DNA of 45,899 nt from the NCBI GenBank assembly GCA_022376515.1, contig WTXI01000289.1, forward strand, positions 1-45,899, read 5' to 3'. Shown here piece by piece: positions 1-12,130 of this stretch. The notes under the pieces are model-generated. The model searched no databases, was not told the origin of the DNA, and saw only the letters and a list, made by a program, of their open reading frames with translations. A program made the translations under genes and the position numbers. Numbering within the stretch: position 1 is the stretch's first letter; each line of letters begins with the position of its first letter. The DNA comes from Lactifluus volemus. Lineage: Eukaryota > Basidiomycota > Agaricomycetes > Russulales > Russulaceae.

Positions 1-1314
1 TCCGGCGAGAATGCAACAGATCTGACCGTGTCAGTGTGTCCAGTAAACGGGCCCGCTACGACCCTTCCTGTTGTGGCATCCCAAATGCGAATCGTGCGAT
101 CATCAGAAGCCGATGCGATGTGCCGCCCGTCCGGCGAGAATGCAACAGAGTTGACCCAATCAGTATGTCCAGTGAACGGGTCCGCTACGACTTGCCCTGT
201 TGCGGCATCCCACACACGAATCGTACGATCCTGAGCACGATGCAACGCGCTGTCCGTCCGGCGAGAATGCAACAGATCTGACCCAATCGGTGTGTCCAGT
301 AAACGGGTCCGCTACGATCTGTCCTGTCGCGGCATCCCACATACAAATCGTGATCATCCGAGGCTGATGCGATGCGCTGTCCGTCTGGCGAGAATGCAAT
401 AGATCTGACCCACGGAGTGTCCAGTAAACGAATCAGCTACGATCTGTCCTACTGCGGCGTCCCACACGCGAATCGTGCGTCGTCGAGGCCGATGCAATGC
501 GCTGTCCATCCGGCGAGAATGCAACAGAATTGACAAATCGGTGTGTCCGGTAAACGGGCCTGCTGCTATCTCTCCCATTGTGGCATCCCCAAGCAAATCG
601 TGCGATCGCAGAGGCCGATGCGATATGTTGCCCGTCTGGCGAGAATGCAACACTTGTGACATAATTGGTGTGTCCAATAAATGGGCCCGCTACGACCTCT
701 CCCGTTGTGATATCCCACACGCGGATTGTGTGGTCATACGAGGCCGATGCGATGCGCTGTCCGTCCGGCGAAAATGAAACAGATCTAACCCAATCGGTGT
801 GACCAGTAAACGGACCCGCTACGATATGTCCTGTTGCAGCATCCCACACCATATCGTTCTATCATTCGAGGCCGATGCAATGCACCGCCCGTCTGGTGAG
901 AATGCAACAGATTGGACCGAACTGGTGTGTCCAGTAAACGGGCCCGCTACGGTTTCTCCCGTTGTGGTATCCCAAACGCGAATTGTGCAATCCCACGAGG
1001 CCGATGCGACGTGCCGCCCGTCCGGGGAGAATGAAACAGAACGGACCGAAGCTGTATGTCCAGTAAATGGGTCCGTTACGATTTGTCCTGTTGCGACATC
1101 CCACACGCGAATCGTGCAGTCGTCCCAGCTTGATGCAATGCGCTGGCCGTCCGGCGAAAATGCAATAGAATTGACGAAATCGGTGTGTCTAGTAAGCGGG
1201 CCCGCTACGATCTCTCCGTCGTGGCATCCCAAACGCAAATTGTGCGATTCCAGAAGCCGATGCGATGCGTTGCCCGTCCGGCGAAAATGCAACAGAAACG
1301 GCCCAGAGACCAGG
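1..1314 (-). repeat. WD40 repeat array of NLR copy A (129-bp unit, partial)
   Basis: These are tandem 129-bp units, each encoding a 43-residue WD40 repeat with the core SVAFSPDGQ..ASAS.D.TIRVWD and ending PFTGHT. About ten units lie inside the window and the array continues past base 1. Small deletions break the frame in most units. The unit at about 40-130 is almost identical to one in copy B (about 11300-11400), which suggests exchange or recent duplication. Confidence 0.9.
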
Positions 1315-1604
1315 TGTATGAATTGTCATTTCCAATGCTGGCCAATGAGACAATTCCCCACGTTCCAAGGTCAATGTGTGAGGAAACTGGCAAAGGTATT
1401 GATTGCGGATGCGGGAAGAGGTTGGTGTGAAAGGGAGGGCAGACACATAGATATGGGGAGCGCTCTTCGCCACGGCCATTCCGAAATACCGCACAAATGC
1501 GGACGCATCATGCACCAATCCCAACAATTCCTGCACTTCAGGTTGAGTACGCTGTTTTACCTAAATGTCAACACATGTCATACTCAATTATGGGGTGTAC
1601 CTAC

Positions 1605-3118
1605 CTCAAGCTGCAACCACGATGACAACACAGGTGAAATAGGGCCCACACGGCTCGTAATGCTAAGCACTTCCAGCCAAAACAGAAATTTTGTCTCGAA
1701 GAGAGATCGGACCTTCTTGAAGATATCCTGGTCGAAGGCAAGATGTCCTAAATGACCGATCCAGTAAATACACGCGTATGATAGTCCAGATGGAATGTGT
1801 TCGGTGATTCGAGATTCAAGGTCAGGGACGTCGCTGTTGGCGAGATATGACGACTCGAGTTTGCAGATGTTGAATTTGAGACTATCGAGCATTGAGCCAA
1901 GGCAGGAATGTGCCAACTGTCGATGGGAGTCGGAGAGGTCAACATAGAATACATCGTTCGTCTGATTGGTTAGAAAATCACGGAATGAGGTATGGAGAGG
2001 AACGATGGGACACGTTTGATCCGATGACGTCACGTTGCTCAGCAGCGAGCCCAGACGACGAAGTGTTTCAAGTACAGGAAGTGGATCGAAATCCTCAGGA
2101 TCATCAATGGGTGCATGGCGTCGCAAAGAAATTAAGGACTGGATGGAGAGGGGCTCGATCGCAGCAAAAAGCTGTCCCATGATGGACCGAAATAGTGACT
2201 GTGCTTCCTCTGATTTGAAGTATTCTTTGAGAACTTCTTCGTACAAATGATCCAACAAACCTCTCCCGCGACCTTGAGAGTGTCCCAACAGGCGCTGTAT
2301 GAGCTTCTTCACGCTGAGGCCGAGATTGTCAGGGCTATTGATGAATCCGGATGCAACTGCAGCCCACTGAAATAGGCCCTCTGCACCCTTCGCTAATCTG
2401 TCACCATGCTCTTTGAACACTTCCTCGGAGAGCTCATCCTGGAGATAAATCCCAATATCGCGCTCCGTGTCGGCTAGTTGGGCGTCATTCATGTAGAGGG
2501 TATGGACAGACTGCGCATTGGTGAACGCAGGTTCAATACCATGCTCCGGCCTCGAAGTGATGAAGATGCGGAAGTTTGGCGGGAGGTCGATGAGGTGTTG
2601 GGCAAGGAATGTATGTAGTCCATTTTTGCCGATCGTGATGCCACTCTCATCCAACGCATCGATGACGATAAGGATCGTGCCATCGAGTTGTAGGTACTTG
2701 AGTGGTTCAAGGAGGAGCCATTCAAAAAGTCTAGGATAATCTCGGGTATTACGGAGAGACGAATTATCCACAACGGCCTTCCCAAGGGCGAGTTTGAACG
2801 GAGGATAACGATCGCAAAGATCACGAGCAAGTGTTGTGAAGAGATGATAACCATCGTCTTTGGATTCCTCCTTCCGACGAAATGCGACATAAGAGCCAAG
2901 ACACTTCGTGTCGAAGAGACGCGCAACTTCATGCGCAATCGAGGACTTTCCTGTGCCTGCCTGGCCGAAGAGGACGAGGCCACGTTCAGAGTTGGGATTC
3001 CCGACCCATTCAATGATGTGGTGCAAAAAATCTTGGCGAGTGCCTGGATGACAGCCCTTCCTATCGTTGAATCGCCACCCTTCTAAAACAGGCATTTCTC
3101 CGATTATTGCCCTCAATT
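1605..3118 (-). other. NACHT NTPase exon of NLR copy A (intact frame)
   Basis: This exon encodes the NACHT domain and the following helical region of copy A without a frameshift. The P-loop GQAGTGKSS is preceded by hydrophobic LVLFG, and Walker B is IVIDALDES. A 57-nt-class intron (donor GTAGGT after CTTGAG, acceptor AAACAG) separates it from the WD40 exon. The clean frame contrasts with the adjacent WD40 exon, which carries nearly all the lesions of this copy. Confidence 0.85.
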
Positions 3119-4649
3119 CTGCGCTCACCCTGTCAGATGGTTGATCCGACAATTTGCCAGAATCACGCACCAGATTCCAATGCCTGGTTCGATGTTTTCG
3201 TTAGCTGCGATCTCATATCATCTCGTATCTGAAGGACAGCAGCCCCAGCGATGACATTAGAATATGTGAGGAACTTTTTATGCAGTCGGATGAGCGTGGT
3301 GCGGTAGGTCTCGACCTTGTCGTCAAGCTGGCCGCCGATATTCTTAAAAACTCGTTTCCCTGGAAATCACATGTTAATAACAAGAAACGAAGATGGTCAA
3401 GACCGTCGTACCGACTTGCACGTCCTTCGCATACGATTCGATAAATTCGGCAGATTCGGAGACGCACTGCAGCATCTCCTCGAGGACTTTTGCCTGGGTA
3501 GATCCCTGCCGAATGCTGGTCAAAACGTCCGCGTCCTTCGCAAATTCAAACGCGTCGCGTATCGCGATAAGTAGTGTCCGGACATTATCGTCAAGCTGAA
3601 ACTGGTGTACCAAGGTCTGGTAGCGAAGTCACAAAAAGCAGAATGAATTTTCCATGGCCTCCGACAAAATAAGGACACATACCTCGGGGATCTTTGAGAA
3701 CAGGCTCCATGCTAAGCTGGCATAGGGGTTCAGCTGGGACAGAATGATATTAACAAAGGGTAGGGAGAAAACATATTTTGTGCATACTTTTAGGATTGGA
3801 CTGACAGCGTCCATCACCCATTTGATACTATTAGCGGTAGTCTTCCACGTCTTTACCGTATCCAAAGCCTCCCCAGCGCGATCGAGAGTATGTGACATCT
3901 CCGTCTGGTTGTCCGCCATCGATCCCACAGGAGTACCGCTCTCGATGGGAACGGTACCCACCGAGATGAAGAAGATAGGGCGGTGGTAGTTGCCATCGGT
4001 CGCGTGGTATCAGTAGAATGTGTAGCACCTTCTTCAGCGACAGGGTTGTCCAGATCTGCCATTCTTGGATTTGGGGCGTTGTCTGACGCAGTCACAGACG
4101 AACTCGGATTTGCTGAGATGGTGATCGTTATGTAGGGTGTGGCCTGCTCCGTCAGGTGCCCATCTCGATCAGTGCCGCCGAAAACGATATCGAGTTCTAC
4201 AGGTTGGATGCTCAGCCAGACGCACGAACAAGAATACTAAAAAGACGAACCGCGTTGAGATTCACAGCCTATTTCCTTTGTTCCAACAAGGATGTCTTTC
4301 TGCATGGCTCTTTTTGCATACAGAGATATTGTAACACGAGAATGTGGTTGTAAGGCACTACAGGAGATTCAGTTGGTGAATAGAGGCAAAAGTATAAGAG
4401 TACTTACAAAGCATCGACCTCCTCGTTCCACTCCACATGATTTCCCATGCTCCGCACAGCTCGTGTATGCCAAGTTCTCGCCCCAGCGATCACAGTAACA
4501 TAAAAACGACTTTCCTTTCGAGAGATCATCTTGATATGTGGAAGGTTCTGTGCTTTGAGGACTGGCAGAGAATAGAGATTTAGTACTTGTGACAGCGAGA
4601 TATCAAGACACATACTGGTTAGTTGGAGTGGAAATGGGCTAGATTGCAT

Positions 4650-5388
4650 ATCGTGCGGCTGAGGTCGGTTATTCTAGATGTTAAAGGACTCGGGCTGTAT
4701 AATTGGTTAAGAGCGGGGACATCGGAAGAGAGAGAATTTGGCATACGAATTGGGAGTTGGTGGATACAGAAGAGATCGATAAGGATGAGATCGATGACTC
4801 GGAGAGGTTGAGTATCGCCTCGAGGCAGCCGCCACATAGACCAAAATGGTCATGATTCATACCCAAACAAATTACACTCCCATCGGGGGTGCATCTAAAA
4901 TTAGAACGATATAGAGAAGGCGATTAGTATGGTCCCTGCACCACACTATCTCCGAGTCAAAGTGGTAGACCTACGGATCTCGATTATTTTTACCTCTTTT
5001 TGCGTTTCTTGCTTTGCGAATCTTCGTCCACTGCCCTTTGTTTTCCCTTTATTTTCGACTCTCTTTGTCTAACTCACAACATGGTGTACTGCACAGCCCA
5101 TCATAAAACCCACATGCCACTGCTAGTGCCGCTACAGCCAAGGCGTTCTAAATGAGCGTGCCTGCCCCCCCATGATTAATGTGCTAAATCTTGGGAGCGT
5201 CCATCACAGCACACAGCTACAAACTTTGATACAGTGGTAGGTGTGTAATATACAGCATGTAATAACTTAATGAATGAATGTCCAAGGAGACGTATCCGAC
5301 GTCTAGGGATCCGATGCCAGTGATCCATTCGTCAGCTCGTCCTTTACTCCCAGTTTCTCCTCAGACAAGGCTTTTGGCCCTTGAACAC
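4650..5388. other. Upstream region of NLR copy A; no gene seen
   Basis: This is the 5' flank of NLR copy A. It is largely shared with the flank of copy B (17407-18168) and in part with copy C up to about 29490, for example around the GTGGTAGACCTACGG motif near 4960. I see no convincing coding exon. The NLR promoter should be here, but no specific element can be named. Confidence 0.5.
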
Positions 5389-5911
5389 TCATTTCACTCC
5401 CAGGGTCAGCCCCTGGCCTGTAATCACCTGGAGACTCGCAGCGCGGGAGTCCGAATCATCCGAGTCTCTGGCCCTGGCTACTTCATTTAAACTTTTGCAG
5501 AGCGAGGCCTCGATGGTAACGATGCCGCGAGTCGTCTCTGCTGTTGTGTCGGGGATCGGTAGGTCATGCGGGAGCATGAACGGAAGCGTTCTCAAGAAAA
5601 GGAGGGCATTGGACAGGCCGGATGAAAGGTAGATGACGTCGACCAAAATTATGATAGAAAATGGGTTGGGATTTGTCCGCGAAGGTGCTGTAGCGCACAA
5701 TCGACAAGGGAAAAACCTGTGAAATGAAAGCACAGTCAGGAAGAGGATACTTGAACAAAAACGGTGCCTCACTGACGACCCGCCTGCTAGCTCGTTCGCT
5801 GACCTTCTCCACGCTCAGCCATTCGCTCCACTCGACATGAAGTTGAATATGACGGCCGCGCCAACTCGAATTCGCGCGAAACGAGTGGTTCAAACCCATC
5901 ACCATCAACAT
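5389..5911 (-). pseudogene. C2-like NLR N-terminal remnant, copy A
   Basis: Minus-strand open pieces show the signature HVEWSEWL, like the HVEWNEEVD stretch of the neighbouring NLR C2 domain. Lower down are segments ending TRGIVTIEA and ARDSDDSDSRA. No NACHT or WD40 exon follows, and the frames need intron or frameshift jumps to join. It looks like the leftover 5' end of another C2-type NLR, duplicated with the unit (second copy at 18169-18700). The C2 assignment rests on a short motif, so it is tentative. Confidence 0.35.
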
Positions 5912-6099
5912 TTTTATATTTGCACATCATGTCTGCGGTATACAGCGGCCTCTTGTGATGTCCATATAGTGGTTAGGGTATCCAGAGGAGTTTGGATATG
6001 ATTATGAATCCAAGTAAGACGCGTCAACTTCAATTGGACGCGCGGCGTCTGTCGTGATTAGAACTTTTTCGCTACCCTCATCCTTTCCATCATAACACC

Positions 6100-7070
6100 T
6101 ACCGACTCTGACAACACCGTCTTCTCTTTCCAAGGCAGATTACATCAAGTAGAGTATGCACTCCGTCAAGCAGGAGTCAGTCTGCGCTTGAAAACTCATG
6201 CAATCCTCCTTTCTCTCAAAGTGCGTGTCATGTCATGCCCGTAGCAGCAGCAGCGCTTCGTCTCATTCCTTCGGCTCACACCTATGTTGTCCAGCGCCTC
6301 GTACCAGCAAATGATGTTCCACATCGACGACCACGTCGGCCATTGCGATCGCAGGCCTAACCTCGGATGCATGTGTACTCCTTCCGTTGTTCTATATTTC
6401 TCACATTAAGCCCCACCCACAGACCCAAACGACTTGATCTCAAAAAGTAGCAACTTTATGCGCCAGCCCATGGCGTACACGATGGTCTTCAACCAGCCCG
6501 TCCCGTAAATCGCCTCGTATCGGTCATCGCTGACAGTGTGTTTCACCATTTTTTCTGAATTTAGGGCTTTTTTTATGGTAACTGATGTATGTATTGATCA
6601 ACCACGCAGGAGCCCAAGTGGACACACAGGAACATGGCCGACGTCCATACGGTGCCGGCGTCCTGGTCATCGGGCTAGACCACACTGGACCACACATATA
6701 CAAGTTCTCACCAAGCGCTTGGCCAAGCGACAGTAACTTACCTTGCCGTCGCAATCGGCGGCCATAGCCAAAGCGTTAAGATGTATTTCGAGAAGCATTT
6801 TGAGTGTTTTGCTGATGGTGCCGTATTCCCTCACCTTCCTTTTGTGACCATCATCTTACCGAAAAGTGTTTCGTTTGTCCCAGAACTGAACGGTTTTGCG
6901 GCAGTTTGGAAGATTTGATTCACCCCTGGTTGCGCGCGCTCCACGAGATGCTGCAGCAGGACAAGGAACTCACGACGAACAACACCTCGATTGGTGTTTT
7001 AGACCAGTGCAGCATACACGAAGCTGAGGGCACGCCAGTCGACTTTCGTATGCTCGAGCGAGGTGTATAG
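6100..7070 (+). pseudogene. 20S proteasome subunit alpha-1 (PSMA1/alpha6 type) pseudogene, copy A
   Basis: Fragments in different frames line up in order with eukaryotic proteasome alpha-1: the N-terminal signature GRLHQVEYAL (about 6130-6165), KTHAILLSLK, the stretch FHIDDHVG, then QVDTQEHGRRPYGAG with VLVIGLDHTGPHIYKFSPS (about 6612-6720), and late LRALHEMLQQDKELTTNNTS near 6940-6990, ending at a stop at 7070. Frameshifts and in-frame stops separate the pieces. Intron-like sequence remains, for example a CAG acceptor just before the QVDTQEHG segment, so this is an unprocessed duplicate and not a retrocopy. A functional alpha-1 gene is essential and must lie elsewhere. It is the same relic as 18917-19885. 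Confidence 0.85.
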
Positions 7071-7860
7071 ATGTTGGGGATGGTACGCACGGCATGCCTC
7101 TAAAACTTTAATGATTTTGCTAGGGGATGGCTGCGATAGCCACAAGTATTTAGATGGGCAGGTTGTCTCCGATATCAGAGCTTAAATAGTTAATACTTGT
7201 GGACGCTGTGCTTCATCTATGCTTCCGTTCTCAGGCTATGCGGCCTAAGAGAACAAGCCTAACAGTATGCTACCGATTTCCGAGGAGTCCCTGACAAACA
7301 TTAAGAATTGAGGAAGTTAGGAAAATTGGGAGGGTATCGCAACCGCTCAGTGGTAGAACTGGGCGCTTAGTAAGAGATTGTCACGGTGTACGCTCTTTGC
7401 TTTGCGATCAATCCAACTGTTAGCTCAATAAAATGTAATCTACATTTAGGCGACAGCATACACTGATACTGTAACTTGTTTTTCGATACCAACTCGTCGT
7501 AACGAGATCGCTGTACTTGCACCATCCCTGTCGCCCGCGACGTGGAAAGCTGTGCAAAAGTAACTCGTTTTGGCATATATGGGATGACCTTTGTTTGTTT
7601 AGTCTTTGTCCAATATGATTCTCTCCACTTGCAATTGAAGTCTAGTCACGGCCGCAGTATAAGGCGGAGCAACATTAGCAGATTTAGGCCATCAATTCGT
7701 TCTATAAATGCCGTTGTGAAATAAATCTATTCAACTTATGAGCCCCGGACGAGTTTCTTTGGCACTAAGGAATCGAACCGTGGGACCGTCGGAGGACCCG
7801 CCCGGAGTACAGTATTTACCTTCATGAGGGTGTCGTTCTCTTCTCTCTCGGCCACACCGT
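7071..7860. other. Intergenic, shared with copy B; no gene seen
   Basis: This spacer lies between the proteasome pseudogene and the S28 peptidase and is closely matched by 19886-20743. It contains a short tRNA A-box-like string (CGCTCAGTGGTAGA, near 7340) but no T-arm or foldable cloverleaf. I see no supported gene. It should hold the S28 promoter. Confidence 0.5.
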
Positions 7861-10124
7861 ATGGTGTGGGCTTTCCACATCATTTGGATATCTCTTCTTG
7901 TCGTGCTCGTCGGTACAGGCGGCAGCAATGCCCTTCACGAGCACGTCCTCCATAATCCACAGGGGTCAACTTTCAAAATCTCCATCGACGCGCTGCTGGC
8001 ATAACCTCGCATCCCGATCAAGGGACTGAGGTGCCGGCACATGCCAGCACATTACAAGCACCACTCGTTGTCACCGTCGCGGCATCCGAGTTCTCCGTTC
8101 AGACGTTCACCCAGCCACTCGATCACTTTTACAACACCACCGACGTGACGTTTCAACAACGTTTCTGGGTCAACACACGACACTATAAACCACGTACTGG
8201 CTCACCGGTCATCGTTATCGATGGGGGCGAGACTAACGGGGAGGACCGTCTGCCATTCTTGGACACAGGTGTTGGGGATATTTTGGCACGTGCGACAGGT
8301 GGCATCGCAGTTGTGCTAGAGCATAGATATTATGGTACGTGTATCCCTGTATTGAGCCTAGACGCTTTCATGCGCTGAAGTGCGACCGGGATTTGGTCCA
8401 GGCAAGTCTGTGGGTGTCCAAAACTTTTCGACAGATTCCCTAAGGTGCGCTTGTCCTCGCCGCCCCATGCCATGTCGACCCCTCCGCGCGCTCTTATATT
8501 GATCCAGCTTATTTCCCCATCATGCGGTGCTGCAGGTGGCTCAACAACGAGCAAGCACTCGAAGACTCGGCCAATTTTATGCGCAATGTCAAATTCGAGA
8601 ACATCAACGAGAACCTTACGGCCCGAAAGACACCATGGATATACTATGGTGTTCGTGTGCCCTCTCCAGCGTCCTGTGATGGTGGTCATCCCGTTGTTAA
8701 TGTCGAGTTTTGGTTTTGTAGGGGTCATATGCAGGAGCACGGGCAGCTCACATGCGAGTGCTGTATCCTGATCTCGTGTTTGGTGCTATTGCATCGAGTG
8801 GTGGGCACCTTTTGTTTTCAATCATTCTTCACAAACGATACTAAACCTCCTCCCTCCCCCTAGCGGTGACGCACGCTGTGCTCATGAATTGGGAGTACAT
8901 GGATGTCATCCGGCTCGCCGCGGACCCAATTTGTTCATCCAACCTTGTGAATAGCATCAGCATGATTGATTCGCTTCTCAAAATCGCCCCCCTGCACGGC
9001 CGACTCAAAAGCCTGTTTGGCCTCAGCGAGCTGGAGTCAGATAAGGACTTTGCCTCGGTGCTCGAGGTATGTCTCGGACCTGCTTCATAAGATAGGCGGA
9101 ACTGATATGTGCTGCTGGAACAGTATCCGCTGACCACGTGGGAGGATCAGAATTGGGATCCTGCTGTTAGCTCGACGACATTCGATCAGTTCTGCGCGAC
9201 GCTGAACGGCGACACGCCTACTCTGAAAGACACGGAGCGTACGGTGCTCCTGGGAGGAGGACTGAAAGCTAATATTGCTCTGTTAAATTACGCCAAGTGG
9301 ATCCGTGAGGTACGCATCTCTTACCCTTATGCATCTTGAATCACAAAGCTTTTGGGACCGCGAAGAACATTGTCGTACTCTGCCCACAAGATATGGGTTT
9401 GACTGTGGAAGATTGCTTCGGGACAAACGAAGATTCAAAATATCAGATCACAGATTTCAGTGAAGACTGGCGCCCGTGGGTGTTCCAGTACTGCACACAA
9501 TGGGGCTACTTGACCGTATGTCTTCTCACTACCGCATCACCGCTCATGCTGACATCCATTTGTAGACCGCGCCACCAGTTGGCATCCCTACTATTATTTC
9601 TCGCCTATTGGACATCGACTATGAGCACAAGATATGTATGCAGGCGTTCCCACCGGGAGAATACTACAAAGTGCTTCCACTGCCAAATGTCACTGCCGTG
9701 AATGTGCTAGGCAATTACCACATTGCAGCTGATAGGTTAACATTTATTGACGGTGAAGGTATGTATATTCAGTCGTTCTACCCCTTTCTTGAACGGGTCT
9801 GGCGATGCTGACTACGGATGGGTTCGCAGTTGATCGTGGCGCCCATACACGCCACATAGCGCTTACGGCGGTGCGGAGGAACGTGAGGACACAGTAGTTA
9901 GGCCATTCAAAATTATTCCTGGTGTGTCCTAATCCTTTTCACTTGCTGATATCAAACTGTGGAATGACACGCTGCTAGGTGGTGTCCACCACTGGGACGA
10001 GAACGGGCTTCAGGAGGGCGAAAAGGAACCCAAGAAAATTTGTCAAATTCATAGTGAGATGGTTGAGTTTGTCAAAGCTTGGTTGGAGGACTGGGAAGAC
10101 CTCTTTGACGAGGCAATCATATGA
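7861..10124 (+). pseudogene. Serine peptidase family S28 (prolyl carboxypeptidase-like), copy A; two frameshifts
   Basis: This is a secreted or vacuolar-type S28 peptidase (Pro-X carboxypeptidase/DPP-II fold). The ATG at 7861 gives a hydrophobic signal-peptide-like start. The family core FTQPLDHF....TFQQRFWVN is followed by VLEHRYYG, then after introns KSV, WLNNEQALEDSANF, and the nucleophile elbow GGSYAG with Ser at 8725-8727. Later exons give CPQDMGL, PGEYYK and the catalytic-His motif GGVHHWDE. Exons can be joined with GT..AG introns at about 8335-8401, 8445-8535, 8651-8721, 8801-8863 and 9067-9123. Compared with copy B, one G is missing in the run at 7961-7965, which breaks the N-terminus. 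One C is missing near 9834, which destroys the DPWRP motif carrying the catalytic Asp. Either this is a recent pseudogene or two consensus errors sit in homopolymers. Confidence 0.8.
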
Positions 10125-10524
10125 TTCGCTTGATATGTAACGTTTCGTTGCTCTTTAGTTCAGAGCAGCGCAGCAATCGAAATAACATTCTACTCTGCTA
10201 GTTCTCGCGCCGAGATCAACAATCCTACAAATAATTCTGTGCACCTTTCAACTTCTTACAAGTCCCGGAAAACTATTAGAAAGTCGATTTTGACTTTTCT
10301 TTCTTGTCGAGGACCTCTTTTTGAAGGCACAATAGTCACATGACCGTGTCACGTTACCAGTATCGGGGCACGTGGGTCTCAACAACACGCGTTCGATGGA
10401 CCCTCAATTGATTCATCAGTCTTTAACATGTGGTAATTTGACTGTCCGCGGTTATTTATTAGTATCCTATCCAGAGGGAATGACTACAGAAAAATAAAGA
10501 AATAGCGTACAACCGATTCTATTT
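10125..10524. other. Convergent 3' spacer between S28 copy A and NLR copy B
   Basis: This 400-bp spacer lies between two convergent 3' ends, so it should hold both terminators and polyadenylation signals. Part matches the equivalent spacer 22977-23682. No coding sequence is seen. Confidence 0.55.
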
Positions 10525-12114
10525 CTATGAATTGTAATCATAGACTGTAGCCCAATTTAATCCATACGCAAACTTTGAGAAATCAAGCCGTGTCTCATGT
10601 CCACCTGCGATCCAGACAGTCCTGGGTCTATGAAGACGCCGCCTGTGAAGTTCGGGAATCCATAAAAAAAGTTCTTTCTCTTCTCCACATATCCAACCAT
10701 CAGTATTGATCGGGGACTGATCTAGGATTTTGTCAGCATCTTTCGTTACAACCTCCGCAGATCTGATCCCTGAGGTGTGTCCAGTAGATTGGCCCGCTCC
10801 AACCTGTCCTATTGTAACTTCCCACATGCGAATCGTGTGATCATCTGAGGCCGATGCTATTCGCTGCCCATCTGGAGAGAATGCAACAGATCGGACGGAA
10901 GAGATGTGTCCAACAAACGGACCCGCTACCATCTCTCCTGTTGCAGCATCCCACATGCGGATCGTACAATCTTCTGAGGCCGACGCGATGCACTTCCCGT
11001 CCGGCGAGAATACAGCAGAGTTGACAGGAGCGGTGTGTCCAGTAAATGGGCCCACTACGATCTGTCCAGTTGTGATATCCCACACGCAAATCGTGGCATC
11101 GAGTGAGGCCAATGTGAGGCGCTGTCCGTCCGGCGAGAATGAAACAGAGTAGACTGATTTGGTGTGTCCAGCAAACGGGCCCGCTACGACTTGCCCTGTT
11201 GCAGCATCCCACACACGAATCGTACGATCGGTCGAGGATGATGCAATGAACCGCCCATCCGGCGAGAATGCAACAGATATGACATCGGCAGTATGTCCAG
11301 TAAACGGGCCCGCTACGACCCTTCCTGTTGTGGCATCCCAAATGCGAATCGTGCGATCATCAGAAGCCGATGTGATGTGCCGCCCGTCCGGCGAGAATGC
11401 AACAGAGTTGACCCAATCAGTATGTCCAAAGAACGGGTCCGCTACGACTTGCCCTGTTGCGGCATCCCACACACGAATCGTACAATCGGCTGAGCACGAT
11501 GCAACGCGGTGTCCGTCCGGCGAGAATGCAACAGATCTGACCAAACTCGTGTGTCCAGTAAATGGGTCCGCTACGATCTGTCCTGTCGCGGCATCCCACA
11601 TACAAATCGCTTGATCTTCCGAGGCTGATGCGATGCGCTGTCCGTCTGGCGAGAATGCAATAGATCTGACCTCACGGGAGTGTCCAGTAAATGAATCAGC
11701 TACGATCTGTCCTACTGTGGCGTCCCACACGCGAATCGTGCGGTCGTTCGAGGACGATGCAATGCGCTGTCCATCCGGCGAGAATGCAACAGAATTGACA
11801 AAATCGGTGTGTCCGGTAAACGGGCCTGCTGCTATCTCTCCCATTGTGGCATCCCACAAGCAAATCGTGCGATCGTAAGAGGCCGATGCGATATGTTGCC
11901 CGTCCGGCGAGAATGCAACACTTGTAACATAATTGGTGTGTCCAATAAATGGGCCCGCTACGACCTCTCCCGTTGTGATATCCCACACGCGGATTGTGTG
12001 GTCATCCGAGGCCGATGCGATGCGCTGTCCGTCCGGCGAAAATGAAACAGATGTAACCCAATCGGTGTGTCCAATAAAGGGGCCCGCTACGATCCGTCCT
12101 GTTGCGGCATCCCA

Positions 12115-12130
12115 GGCATCAGGAAAATCC
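12115..12130. repeat. Left terminal inverted repeat of the element in NLR B
   Basis: The sequence is GGCATCAGGAAAATCC. Its exact reverse complement lies at 13584-13599. The sequence directly inside both ends is also similar: a T-run or A-run, then CTTA and CAGC. Confidence 0.9.

Larger units (their letters stand above)
1..4649 (-). pseudogene. C2-NACHT-WD40 (NLR-like STAND) gene, copy A; frameshifted and cut by window start
   Basis: This is the first of three paralogous NLR-like genes, read on the minus strand from the ATG at 4649. By comparison with copy C the exons are 4616-4649, 4408-4561, 4251-4357, 3683-4196, 3412-3616, 3171-3359, 1605-3118 and from 1551 to beyond the window start. A C2-like domain comes first. 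The NACHT exon is open, with P-loop GQAGTGKSS and Walker B IVIDALDES. The WD40 array starts near 1314. Damage: one base is missing near 3960 in the linker exon (514 nt against 515 in B and C). About ten 1-2 nt deletions fall in the WD40 part, for example near 1216, 1247, 852, 588, 607, 534, 480, 410, 349 and 229. No insertions were seen. Read literally it is a pseudogene; consensus errors are a real alternative. The last repeats and the C-terminal tail lie outside the window. Confidence 0.88.

Noticed and set aside
1..1314. CRISPR-like periodic array
   Set aside because: The period is 129 bp, the whole unit is coding WD40, and the sequence is eukaryotic.
799..1755. Long plus-strand open frame (318 aa) opposite the copy A WD40 repeats, and similar ones opposite B and C
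   Set aside because: The 129-bp period repeats the same codons, so open antisense frames recur in every unit; there is no domain and no independent start or splice signals.
7330..7400. tRNA or tRNA-derived SINE (CGCTCAGTGGTAGA A-box-like string; also near 20170)
   Set aside because: No T-arm GGTTCRANNCC at the right distance and no acceptor stem pairing.
7750..7780. Minus-strand B-box-like GGTTCGATTCC
   Set aside because: No flanking stem and no A-box at tRNA spacing.
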